DNA from: Thermoplasmata archaeon
GTDB lineage: Archaea; Thermoplasmatota; Thermoplasmata; Halarchaeoplasmatales; Halarchaeoplasmataceae
Assembly: GCA_007129655.1 (NCBI GenBank)
Contig: SKVC01000047.1
Span: forward strand, 1-31,401
Length of the DNA stretch: 31,401 bases
Direction of reading: 5' to 3'
Below are positions 14,461 through 22,664 of the stretch, piece by piece. The position numbers and the translations under genes are program-made. Position 1 is the first letter of the stretch. Each line of letters opens with the position of its first letter. Below the pieces are notes generated by a model, which worked only from the letters and a program-made list of their open reading frames with translations, was not told the origin of the DNA and did not search any database.

Positions 14461-14543
14461 CTCTTCAAAGGGGTATAGGTTACGTAATATTTAAAGTTAG
14501 GTTAGTGAAAGCCCCGAAGTAGAGATTTTTCGCAATCGATAGA

Positions 14544-14551
14544 CTATTATC
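14544..14551 (+). promoter_or_regulatory. TATA box for the GNAT-aminotransferase gene
   Basis: CTATTATC is centred about 27 bases upstream of the ATG at 14574, consistent with a leaderless message. Confidence 0.45.
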
Positions 14552-14573
14552 CATCTCTCCGTATTCCGCTATC

Positions 14574-16091
14574 ATGCCCTTCGAAATCCGCAGAGCAAAA
14601 AAAGAAGATATTTCGGAGATCGTCCAGCTTGAGATAGCCGGTATGGGTCCTATATGGGAAAGGGAGAGAATAGATCACGATGCCGGCAGTCTTCGTGAGT
14701 TCATCGACAAACACTTTGGTGAAGACAGATGTTGGGTTGCCGAAGAAGATGGGACTATACTTGGTTTCCTCCATTCTACAACCTACCAAGATGCCATCTC
14801 TTCTACAAAAATATGTGAGATCTATACAGTAGTAGTTCATCCGGAGCACTTTGGAGAAGGCATCGGTGCCGGTTTGATAGAACAAGAACGAATTGCCGCA
14901 GCTAAAGATGGAACAAATATGCTGAAGCTAGAGGTACTGTCCGGTAACCAAAGAGCGATGAAGTTCTACAGTAAGCAGGGATTTAGAGAACGAAAGAAGA
15001 TACTGGTCTCGCAGTTTAACGACAAAAACACCATGGATAAATCCCAAACCGATTTCCCATTGATCGATTGGCTGATGCAAAACAAAGATATCAAATACAA
15101 TCTAGCCTCCAGCTCCATGCCCGCTCCCAGTCTGGAAGAGCTCACAGTACTTGACGGCTCTCAGCTTCTCCAGGTTGACACAGGAGTAACCGAAGAATTG
15201 GAAAGAGAGGTACGAAAATCATACGATGATGACGTAGAAGTGCTGCTCACTTCCGGCACCCAATCTGCCAACATGCTGGCTTATTCCGTATTGCTAAACG
15301 ACAGCGATACGGTTCTGGTGGAAAGTCCCGGCTACGCTCCTCTCGGAACCGCTCCTAAGATAATCGGACGTTCGGTGGAACTGCTTGGAAGGCCTTATGA
15401 AAACGCCTTCATACCCGAATTAAAAGAAGCGACAAGTCACGCCGATATGGCGGTCATCACCAACCCCCACAATCCAAGCGGAGTTTACATGGATACCGGA
15501 TCACTCGAACCACTCTATAAAAAGATAAAGAAAAATAACGGCATCTTACTGGTGGATGAAATATATCGAGATCACATGGAGAAGAGCACATCCGCCGTTG
15601 AGTTGGGAGATGGGGTCCTGGTCTCTTCCGGCTTATCTAAAGTATACGGTTTGGGAGGTCTACGTATCGGATGGTTGGCTTCTAAAGACCGAAGATCGAT
15701 GGAACGTCTCAGAAACGCTAAGCCCCATATGGATCCATTCAATTCCGTCTTATCGGAAAGAACTGCACTCGCTCTATTCGAGAATAGGAGCCGAATATTG
15801 AACAAAATCCGTGAACTGACCACCGATAATCTATCTACGGTAAAAAAATGGATCAACAATACAGACGGTATAGAATGGGTAGAACCGGCCCGGGGAATAA
15901 TCTCCTTCCCAAAGCTCAACATAGGATGCACTTCCCTCGAGTTCGCTAAAAAGGCTAGGAAAAAGGACGTCCTTGTTGCACCCGGTGAGTACTTCGGTAT
16001 GCCCGGACATGTGAGATTAACCTTCAGGCTGGAACCTACGGAACTGGAAGACGCTTTAACCATATTATCCTCGATAATCGATGAACTATAA
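14574..16091 (+). CDS. GNAT acetyltransferase-PLP aminotransferase fusion
   Basis: A 505-residue two-domain protein. Residues 1 to about 150 form a GNAT fold: FEIRRAKKEDISEIVQLE, then CEIYTVVVHPEHFGEGIGAG (acetyl-CoA loop near residue 94), then GNQRAMKFYSKQGF. Residues about 160-505 form a class I/II, fold-type I aminotransferase: LTSGTQSANM, the substrate block NPHNPSG (from N297), VDEIYRDH, and the PLP-binding lysine K356 in SSGLSKVYGLGGLRIGW. Both active sites look intact. The two activities might act in sequence on one amino acid, for example transamination and N-acetylation; the substrate is unknown. No stop or frameshift separates the domains, so the fusion is genuine. TraB follows on the same strand with its own promoter. 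Confidence 0.85.
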   Translation: MPFEIRRAKKEDISEIVQLEIAGMGPIWERERIDHDAGSLREFIDKHFGEDRCWVAEEDGTILGFLHSTTYQDAISSTKICEIYTVVVHPEHFGEGIGAGLIEQERIAAAKDGTNMLKLEVLSGNQRAMKFYSKQGFRERKKILVSQFNDKNTMDKSQTDFPLIDWLMQNKDIKYNLASSSMPAPSLEELTVLDGSQLLQVDTGVTEELEREVRKSYDDDVEVLLTSGTQSANMLAYSVLLNDSDTVLVESPGYAPLGTAPKIIGRSVELLGRPYENAFIPELKEATSHADMAVITNPHNPSGVYMDTGSLEPLYKKIKKNNGILLVDEIYRDHMEKSTSAVELGDGVLVSSGLSKVYGLGGLRIGWLASKDRRSMERLRNAKPHMDPFNSVLSERTALALFENRSRILNKIRELTTDNLSTVKKWINNTDGIEWVEPARGIISFPKLNIGCTSLEFAKKARKKDVLVAPGEYFGMPGHVRLTFRLEPTELEDALTILSSIIDEL

Positions 16092-16098
16092 CCACACC

Positions 16099-16108
16099 TT
16101 TTTATATC
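16099..16108 (+). promoter_or_regulatory. TATA box for traB
   Basis: TTTTTATATC is centred about 26 bases before the ATG at 16130. It supports that ATG over the out-of-frame ATG at 16114. Confidence 0.55.
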
Positions 16109-16129
16109 GCACCATGCCTGCAACATAGG

Positions 16130-16816
16130 ATGATAACCATCATAGGCGTAGGTCATGTATTCGATATCCGCGATCGTGTAAAAAGTGAGATACTCCGTAG
16201 GAGCCCGGCCGTCGTAGCGGTCGAACTAGACAGAAATAGATTCGAGGCATTGAAAAGTCAACAAAGTTCCGGTGACGCCCCGATCTTATACCGGGCCATG
16301 GCCTTTATACAGAAACGTATAGCCGGCGAGTTCGATGTGGCTCCGGGTGAGGAGATGTTAGCCGCCGTGGAAGCCGCACAAGAGATCGGGTCGGGAGTCG
16401 CCTTCATCGATCTTCCGGCGGATACTGTTTTCCGCAAGATGCTCAGCTCCATGAGTATAAAGGAAAAGATCTACTTCGCCTTCGGTATGTTAGCCGGGCT
16501 GTTCGCTTCCAAAGAAAAGATAGAGAAAGAGTTGGATAGATATCAAGAGCAGGAGGAAGATTACATGGAAGTATTGGCACAGAGTATGCCCTCCGTAAGC
16601 CGTGTGTTGATAGATGAACGAAACGATCACATGTCCGAGGGTATAAAACATCTGGAAGAAAAATACGGCTCTGTTGTGGCGGTCGTCGGCGACGGACATA
16701 TCAAAGGCATCTACGATAATCTGTCTTCCAGGGATGTAGAAGTTATCCGATTAAAAGAAATACAGACCACGGCAGAAGGCGATTTTACCGTTTCGTATAG
16801 CTTAAAAAATCAATAA
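16130..16816 (+). CDS. TraB/PrgY-family protein
   Basis: A 228-residue TraB-domain protein. The three family motifs are present: the first GxxH-type (IIGVGHV, residues 4-10), the central ERN-type (LIDERNDHM), and the second GxxH-type (VVGDGHIKGI). AVELDRNRFEAL is also typical. The fold is related to erythromycin esterase/ChaN-type proteins and is proposed to be a metal-dependent peptidase or hydrolase. Archaeal relatives often carry C-terminal membrane segments, but this copy ends soon after the core domain, so it is a short form. A hydrophobic stretch at about 115-125 may touch the membrane. Its stop overlaps the convergent protease gene by seven bases. Confidence 0.88.
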   Translation: MITIIGVGHVFDIRDRVKSEILRRSPAVVAVELDRNRFEALKSQQSSGDAPILYRAMAFIQKRIAGEFDVAPGEEMLAAVEAAQEIGSGVAFIDLPADTVFRKMLSSMSIKEKIYFAFGMLAGLFASKEKIEKELDRYQEQEEDYMEVLAQSMPSVSRVLIDERNDHMSEGIKHLEEKYGSVVAVVGDGHIKGIYDNLSSRDVEVIRLKEIQTTAEGDFTVSYSLKNQ

Positions 16817-17733
16817 TTCCTTTTTCCAAAATCTTCGTTATAATGTTCCTTATAAACGTCGAATTCCTGTTTCTTATCTTCTTTTTTTGGTATCAGTACT
16901 AGTATCCAGCCTACAGCGACGATAGCGATCCCAGCTATCACGCCTATAGTCAAATATTCTTCTAAGCCCGGTTCATCTTCCATCTCTTTTATCCTAAGCA
17001 TATCTTCCTGACAAAGAACACAAAAATCAGTCGGTGGTGGGTCTGAATAGCGTCCCATCCGTATCTCTATATCCGCATTCATCACGCAGCTACCTGCAGA
17101 TTCATCGCAATGATGCTGGTACTCCGGATCTTCGTGCCCACTTTCGTATCCGATACCTACGAGACCTAACAGATGTCCCCATTCATGTACGAGAACCGAG
17201 GATTCGATATCCACCGCTTGAATGTTCTGACTTCTTTGGGCCACATTTATTATCGTTTCCATGAAGATGACTATACGGTCGCCACCGTATGAAAGTCCAA
17301 GAACATTATCTTCTTTCCACTCTCCATCGAGATAAGTCACGTGTATAACCATTGAGTCTCCTCCACGGTGATGATCTTTGTAATCGTTTTTCAGACTGTA
17401 GATATGTTCTTCATGATATACCTTTCTGGTATCTCCAAAATCGATCTCATCGCTGACCATCGAGGAAACTAAGTGTTTGTCCGTGTACTGATATATCCGT
17501 TCTTCCAACAATTCCATAGCAACTATGGATGGTGGAAAACCCGGAGCATGATCATACTCTATTATCAACTCTGAATACGGTTCGTCGTTTAGATACATCT
17601 GGGCATACTCGAAGGGTTGGTGAAGATTTCCCACCTCTCTAAGGTAGCCCGGAAGAGAAGACGCGGTGATCATTATTGCTATAACCGTGATGGTTGCTAT
17701 GATCGCGATAAGACCGTATCTTCTGCCTTTCAT
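16810..17733 (-). CDS. Membrane-anchored archaemetzincin-like metalloprotease
   Basis: A 307-residue protein with membrane segments at both ends (about 7-25 and 262-282) and a large outside domain between. The zinc helix is H183-EWG-H187-LLG190. After it come H200, H207-H208-C209, then C216-V-M218 and C238-VL-C241. The order HExxHxxG, HC, CxM, CxxC resembles archaemetzincins (HEXXHXXGXXHCX4CXMX17CXXC). Here about 15 residues are inserted between the zinc helix and the HHC block, and the later spacings are slightly larger. H207 or H208, or H200, could be the third zinc ligand; M218 would be the Met-turn. Soluble archaemetzincins lack these anchors. It lies two bases after thioredoxin reductase, probably co-transcribed, which may matter for its cysteines. 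Confidence 0.7.
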   Translation of the reverse strand: MKGRRYGLIAIIATITVIAIMITASSLPGYLREVGNLHQPFEYAQMYLNDEPYSELIIEYDHAPGFPPSIVAMELLEERIYQYTDKHLVSSMVSDEIDFGDTRKVYHEEHIYSLKNDYKDHHRGGDSMVIHVTYLDGEWKEDNVLGLSYGGDRIVIFMETIINVAQRSQNIQAVDIESSVLVHEWGHLLGLVGIGYESGHEDPEYQHHCDESAGSCVMNADIEIRMGRYSDPPPTDFCVLCQEDMLRIKEMEDEPGLEEYLTIGVIAGIAIVAVGWILVLIPKKEDKKQEFDVYKEHYNEDFGKRNY

Positions 17734-17735
17734 CT

Positions 17736-18641
17736 TTATTCTACCTTATCTCGCTGAATATCTTCGAAAAGAGAGGCTGCTGCCTCGGCACCCTGTCCTG
17801 CCGCCGTGATCGCTTGTTTTAGAGTTGAATCGATCACATCCCCTGCGGCAAATATGCCTCTGACGTTCGTCTTTCCCATGTATTCGGATATTATATATCC
17901 CTCTTCAGTTAACTTTACACCCAGGCCCTTTGCCAGTTCGTTGTTGGGCGTGGAACCGATCTCTATGAATATCCCGTTCAAAGGTATTTTTTCGCCGTTG
18001 TCCAATTTCACACCTTCGAGTACCTGGTCGCCGATAAGCTCTACGACGTTGACTTCGAACTTGGTTTCGATATTATCTTCCTTCTCTACCTCTAGTATCC
18101 TGATCGGTTCCGGCCTGAAGAATTTTTCTTTACGATATAGGATGTATACCTTGTCAGCGTACCTAGCTAGCAACAGTGCAGCCGCAAGAGATGCATTTCC
18201 ACCACCGACGATTCCAACCGTCTTTTCGTTGTAGAAAGCTGCATCGCAGGTTGCACAGTAACTTACACCCCTACCGGTTAGCTTTTTTTCACCCGGAAGA
18301 TTCAATCTTCTTCTCTTCTGTCCGGTGGCAAGTATCACCTTCTTCGCCTTGAATTCTTTATCATCGGTTTTAACCAAAAAATCGTTGTTCTTACCCTGAA
18401 TACTTTCGACTCTACCGTAAACGACTTCAACATCGAATTCTTTTACATGTTCCTCCATCTTCATGGCCAGATCCATACCGTTTATGTTGGGATAAGAAGG
18501 GAAATTACACACATCCGGAGCTTCGGCGATCATACCCCCGGGCATCTCGCCTATCAGCAGTGTTTTCAACCTGTATCTTGCAGTGTATAGTGCCGCTGTA
18601 TATCCCGCAGGACCGGTACCGACTATGATCGTATCGTACAT
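17736..18641 (-). CDS. trxB: Thioredoxin reductase (NAD(P)H-dependent FAD enzyme)
   Basis: A 301-residue low-molecular-weight thioredoxin reductase. The FAD fold is IVGTGPAGYTAALYTARY (from residue 6), the redox disulfide is C129-AT-C132-D, the pyridine-nucleotide fold is VGIVGGGNASLAA (142-154), and the C-terminal FAD block is GIFAAGDVIDSTLKQAITAAGQG. At the cofactor-selecting position it has YRKEKFFR where the E. coli enzyme has HRRDxFR, so NADPH preference is uncertain. A metalloprotease gene follows two bases downstream. Upstream are a TATA-like GGATTAATAC (18669-18678) and a perfect 12-bp palindrome. Confidence 0.94.
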   Translation of the reverse strand: MYDTIIVGTGPAGYTAALYTARYRLKTLLIGEMPGGMIAEAPDVCNFPSYPNINGMDLAMKMEEHVKEFDVEVVYGRVESIQGKNNDFLVKTDDKEFKAKKVILATGQKRRRLNLPGEKKLTGRGVSYCATCDAAFYNEKTVGIVGGGNASLAAALLLARYADKVYILYRKEKFFRPEPIRILEVEKEDNIETKFEVNVVELIGDQVLEGVKLDNGEKIPLNGIFIEIGSTPNNELAKGLGVKLTEEGYIISEYMGKTNVRGIFAAGDVIDSTLKQAITAAGQGAEAAASLFEDIQRDKVE

Positions 18642-18654
18642 ATTAATCGCATCC

Positions 18655-18666
18655 CTATAGCTATAG
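18655..18666. promoter_or_regulatory. 12-bp palindrome at the trxB promoter
   Basis: CTATAGCTATAG is a perfect palindrome lying between the minus-strand TATA-like GGATTAATAC and the trxB ATG at 18641, ending 13 bases before that ATG. The position suits a repressor site, for example one sensing redox state; no protein is identified. Confidence 0.4.
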
Positions 18667-18709
18667 TCGTATTAATCCTTGATGGTTTTTTATCTGCGTA
18701 AACCAGGCA

Positions 18710-20002
18710 TTATCCCTGAAATTTTTCCTGGAAAACGATATCCTCCGTTTCCAATTTTTCCAGTATCGGTCCGTAGATGTTTTCATCCACCGGTATATGA
18801 ACGCCGGAGCCGGTTATCTCTCCTTTCAGTATCATCTCAGTAGCGATGGCAGCCGGTAATGCAACGGTACGAGCCATGGAAGTTTCTTCTCCGTATACTC
18901 CCTTGTCTATGAGTGTAGAAGTGATGGTCTTCGTTCCTGCAGGATATTCAGCCTTGAATATGTGGTGCAAAACGATCATGTCCTTCTCACCTTCTGCATA
19001 GTCCATGCGTTCCAACATCCTGGTGACCAGGACGTCTATTGGCGAACCGCTTTCCATGGGTAACTGCTCATCATCGAAGAGCCCCAGCCATTCCATTCGC
19101 TTGATCGGGTCTGAATCAACGGTTACATCAAGGAACTCTGCGGTTTTCTTTTTATCGCCGGCCAGATCTTTCATCAAATCGGTGTACGTCATACCACTCA
19201 GATCCATTTCTTTATCGTCCAGCCAACCCAGGTCGACCATGCACTTCATGGTCTTGCACCAACCGGGATATCTGAGTGTGCCTCTGAATACAGTCTCTGC
19301 ATCCTCCAGTCCATAGGTTTCTTTGTATGGCAGTGAATTACGATTTGGATACGCTTCCAGAGATAGATGCTCTATCTCCATGGACCAGTTATTTTCGAAC
19401 AGTTCTTCGGATGGTATGTCTATTATCTCTCCGTTTTTCAGATACTTAGCAGAATTCTTGCCTGCTAGCAACACTCCCTTAGGGCTCCAGGAAAATTTGT
19501 AACCCCACGGATTGTCATTACTCTCCGGTGCCGGTAATCCACCGCAGTATGATTCGAAACTTGTTACCTCTCCGCCTGCGTTTTCCACTTGATGTATGAT
19601 CTTCATGGCACTCATATGATCTATGCCCGGGTCCAAACCGCATTCCATCATGATGAAGATACCGGCCTCTTTGGCATCGTCATCCAGAGCTTTCATCTCC
19701 TCTGAAACGTATGAAGTCGTCACCAGATGCTTACCTTCAGCGATGCAGTGTTTAGCCACCTTTCCGTGAATTGTGTATGGTAGTAAGCTTACCGCCAACC
19801 GATGTTCGGCGACGAGCTTTCTGAGTTCATCATCGTCGTCAGTATTCAATTCCCGTGCAGTTCCTTTGGAAAATCCTTCCACAAGGACTTCTGCCTTCGA
19901 TACAGTTCTTGATGCTACCGTAACTGTATATTCTTGCTCAAGTAGATATCTAACTAACGGTGCCGCTACATGTCCTGCTCCTAATACGAGTACATCATTC
20001 AT
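18710..20002 (-). CDS. Saccharopine dehydrogenase half of an AASS-like pair
   Basis: A 430-residue protein closely matching the C-terminal (saccharopine dehydrogenase, glutamate-forming) half of eukaryotic bifunctional AASS/LKR-SDH. Recognisable blocks: VLVLGAGHVAAPLVRYL (Rossmann), AVSLLPYTIHGKVAKHCI, GLDPGIDHMSAMKI, and SYCGGLPAPES followed by NPWGYKFSWSPKGVLL. The reaction converts saccharopine and NAD(P)+ to glutamate and aminoadipate semialdehyde, and is reversible. The ATG at 20002 follows AAAGGAG at good spacing and lies one base after the stop of the LKR-like gene; a GTG at 20011 would overlap that Shine-Dalgarno. Carboxynorspermidine-type relatives lack the SYCGGLPAPE context, so the lysine role is favoured. 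Confidence 0.88.
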   Translation of the reverse strand: MNDVLVLGAGHVAAPLVRYLLEQEYTVTVASRTVSKAEVLVEGFSKGTARELNTDDDDELRKLVAEHRLAVSLLPYTIHGKVAKHCIAEGKHLVTTSYVSEEMKALDDDAKEAGIFIMMECGLDPGIDHMSAMKIIHQVENAGGEVTSFESYCGGLPAPESNDNPWGYKFSWSPKGVLLAGKNSAKYLKNGEIIDIPSEELFENNWSMEIEHLSLEAYPNRNSLPYKETYGLEDAETVFRGTLRYPGWCKTMKCMVDLGWLDDKEMDLSGMTYTDLMKDLAGDKKKTAEFLDVTVDSDPIKRMEWLGLFDDEQLPMESGSPIDVLVTRMLERMDYAEGEKDMIVLHHIFKAEYPAGTKTITSTLIDKGVYGEETSMARTVALPAAIATEMILKGEITGSGVHIPVDENIYGPILEKLETEDIVFQEKFQG

Positions 20003-20003
20003 T

Positions 20004-21305
20004 TTATTCACTCCTTTTTACGTATTTTTCCATATACTTATAGTCTGGGGTTAGTTTACCCTGGTACAATACCAATGCTCTTTTTATCTCCGGTGGCAAT
20101 TCCAGTTCATCAAGTTCAACTGTATAATCCGCTGAAGCCATAGATGGAACAAAGTCCTTCAAAAGCTGTCCGAATTCCTTAGTTGATTCTTTAGGTAGTT
20201 CGCACGGTAGATTGTCGACCGCCAACACCACCGGACCATCTCCTTCGACACCCATCCTAGTCTCTCCCGTCATAGGATCATAAGTATAAACGGGCTCTCC
20301 GGTCGATGTGGTTTTGGTGTTGCACTCGATAGAGCCTTCTACGTCACAGGTTATATCGCCTATTACACGAAGTTTTTTCTTACCCTTTTCGTAAAATTCT
20401 TTCAATCTTTCTTTAGTTACCAACCGGGGATATCTTTCATCCCAGTAGATACAGTTCATCAAAACAGTTAGATGTGGTATGTATTTGGAAAATATCGGTC
20501 GATATTTATCCGGCTCGTCGTAATATTCCTGTAAATCAAATTTACCGTCCGAAGACTTAGGTTCGACCAAGTGCTCTTCTTTGAATACAACCTTGTAAAT
20601 TACATCCGCCTCAGTATCCAAGTCAAAGATATCTTCCGGTGATATCTCTACGTGGGGCAGAATATCAACCAATTCCTGGGCAGTTTGGGATACATGTCCA
20701 TATCCGGTGAAACCGATGACGAGAGGTTTTAATCCATCGGGTATCCCGTTTTTCTTTATGTCCTCATCCAAGGTTTCCAGGGCATCTTTCACTTCCTCCA
20801 AACCGTTGTAATCTACGGTTTTCTTCAACTCGTAAAAAGCATTTTTAATTCCTTCATAATTCAATCTTTCGCCGAAGGCCCAGAGTGAGTCCATCATACC
20901 TGCATACCCGGCGTAATGGCCGAAGAAAACAAGTCTTTTACCATCGGCATCGGTTATCTTTTCGTAGTCTATCAGATTACACTCTTTTTCCATAAGCTCT
21001 TTGAGCATAGGCATGTTGTAATCCTGACCCTTTATGGTGTGGGAAAAGAACGCAAACGTTTGTCCGCGGTTAAAATACCGTATCGGTATCTCCTTAACGG
21101 CGAATACAACCGGACGATCGCTCAAGTCCGTTACGATCTTAGCACCGACTTCTTCATATTCATTATCCTTGAAGGCCCTGATATCGGATGTTTCCACATT
21201 AACATCGATCCCTTTCTCTATCAGCTCCTCCACCTGTTTAGGCGTCAAAGGTGCCCTAGCTTCCCATCTATTCTTATCTTCCTTTCTTATGCCTATGGAT
21301 GCCAT
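20004..21305 (-). CDS. Lysine-ketoglutarate reductase half of an AASS-like pair
   Basis: A 433-residue AlaDH/PNT-fold protein that aligns, as I recall the human sequence, with the N-terminal half of AASS. Matching blocks: IRKEDKNRWEARAPLTPKQV at the start, TFAFFSHTIKGQ, LIDYEKITD, FTGYGHVSQTAQE, NCIYWDERYPRLVT, GDITCDVEGSIE, and the late DNLPCELPKESTKEFG. It would condense lysine with 2-oxoglutarate to saccharopine using NADPH. The saccharopine dehydrogenase half follows one base later, so the two eukaryotic domains appear as separate coupled genes. GGAGG precedes the ATG, and TTAAATATAC lies about 30 bases upstream. tldE precedes it by 31 bases. Confidence 0.87.
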   Translation of the reverse strand: MASIGIRKEDKNRWEARAPLTPKQVEELIEKGIDVNVETSDIRAFKDNEYEEVGAKIVTDLSDRPVVFAVKEIPIRYFNRGQTFAFFSHTIKGQDYNMPMLKELMEKECNLIDYEKITDADGKRLVFFGHYAGYAGMMDSLWAFGERLNYEGIKNAFYELKKTVDYNGLEEVKDALETLDEDIKKNGIPDGLKPLVIGFTGYGHVSQTAQELVDILPHVEISPEDIFDLDTEADVIYKVVFKEEHLVEPKSSDGKFDLQEYYDEPDKYRPIFSKYIPHLTVLMNCIYWDERYPRLVTKERLKEFYEKGKKKLRVIGDITCDVEGSIECNTKTTSTGEPVYTYDPMTGETRMGVEGDGPVVLAVDNLPCELPKESTKEFGQLLKDFVPSMASADYTVELDELELPPEIKRALVLYQGKLTPDYKYMEKYVKRSE

Positions 21306-21336
21306 GTGCCTCCGAAATAAGAAGGTATATTTAATG

Positions 21337-22662
21337 CTATCCGCTGGCTATCGATATATCTTGTAATAGAACACTCGGTGATTTCATCACATATTTCTTT
21401 CCGCCCAGATCAAGGTAAGTACTGCGCGAGTCGTCGGCCAGTTCAAGTTCTTCCAGGCATTCGTGTATGTTGCCCGATATCAAAACACCGTCCAATCTAC
21501 CGTTCTTCTCACCGTTCTTCAACCGCCAACCAGGATAAATCACCACGCTAAAATCACCGCTCACCGCATTTGAGGTATGGGCCCCCATCACATCGTCGAT
21601 GTAGATGTCTGCTTCTTTAAGCAAAGTCCCGACGGCGGTGTTCTTCCCTTCCAATATAACGTTCCGTTCTCCGATCATAGGCGGTGTTTTGAAATTGATC
21701 CTGATACCGTTACCGGTACTTTCAGTATCGCTTTTAACACCTTCTTTGAGGTTGTACATGAAGTTTCTAAGGGTTCCTTTTTCGATCAGCGGCAGCGGTG
21801 TGCTTGCCACACCTTCGTCATCGAACTTTCCGCTACCCACTCCCCAGTCACATGTGGGATCGTCCTTTAGGTTAAGATGCTCATCCGCAACTTTAAGTCC
21901 CAGTTTTTCCTGATAAACCGACCTACCCTTTCTCACGTTCTCTCCGGAAAAAGAAGGTAAAAGTGAAAAGCACATTATTTGCGAGAGTGCGGTTGGGCTC
22001 AGGACGACGTTGTATTTACCGGAGCTTACCTTGTTTTTGTCACGCATGGATTCCACCTTGTCGGATGCATTGTAACCCACATCGGCGAATTCGATATCTA
22101 GCTTTCTCGAACATTCAGACTCATACGCTGTCAGTGCTGTTTCTTCGGTTTTTATAGAAGCTGCAACAGAACATACCACCGCTGTGCCGCTGTCTTCCAG
22201 AAATGTTCCGGACGTACTGCCCAAGACTTTGTTATCCGTAAACAGTACTATACCTCCTTCGTTAGCTGTGACTCCCTTCTTAACTCCGCTCAGCATGTCC
22301 AAAGTGAGCTCCAGTCCTTCGTCGTTATCCATCGTATTTATTACATCATCGTCGAAGGTCTTAACTCCGGGTATCCTTTCTGTTTTCGGAAATTTAATAT
22401 TTAATTCATCTTGAAATTTAGCTAGTTCCTTAGCCTTTCTTACGGCTTTTTCCTCCAAACCAGGTACTCCGTAGGCGAATCCGACCTTTTTACCGACTTT
22501 AACACGGATACCTAGTCCCAGTTCTTCGTACTCGGAGGTATCGGATATCTCATCTTTTTCAACAGCGTAGCTTATATTCCTGCTCTCTATACCGTAAACC
22601 TCGCCTGTGAGACCATGTTTTTTAATCTGCTCCAGTCCTTCTTTAACGCTCTCGGCTATCAT
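21337..22662 (-). CDS. tldE: TldE/PmbA-like metalloprotease partner subunit
   Basis: A 441-residue member of the TldD/PmbA family lacking the zinc HExxxH motif, so it is the non-catalytic TldE partner. Family landmarks: ISYAVEKDEISDTSEYEE and GIRVKVGKKVGFAYG in the N-terminal domain, VVLSPTALSQIM mid-protein, DDEGVASTPLPLIEKGTLRNF, and the C-terminal DFSVVIYPGWRLKNGE then ISGN. The TldD-TldE heterodimer degrades unfolded or modified peptides. The ATG lies two bases after the tldD stop behind a clear GGAGGT, so the pair is co-translated. Confidence 0.92.
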   Translation of the reverse strand: MIAESVKEGLEQIKKHGLTGEVYGIESRNISYAVEKDEISDTSEYEELGLGIRVKVGKKVGFAYGVPGLEEKAVRKAKELAKFQDELNIKFPKTERIPGVKTFDDDVINTMDNDEGLELTLDMLSGVKKGVTANEGGIVLFTDNKVLGSTSGTFLEDSGTAVVCSVAASIKTEETALTAYESECSRKLDIEFADVGYNASDKVESMRDKNKVSSGKYNVVLSPTALSQIMCFSLLPSFSGENVRKGRSVYQEKLGLKVADEHLNLKDDPTCDWGVGSGKFDDEGVASTPLPLIEKGTLRNFMYNLKEGVKSDTESTGNGIRINFKTPPMIGERNVILEGKNTAVGTLLKEADIYIDDVMGAHTSNAVSGDFSVVIYPGWRLKNGEKNGRLDGVLISGNIHECLEELELADDSRSTYLDLGGKKYVMKSPSVLLQDISIASG

Positions 22663-22664
22663 GC

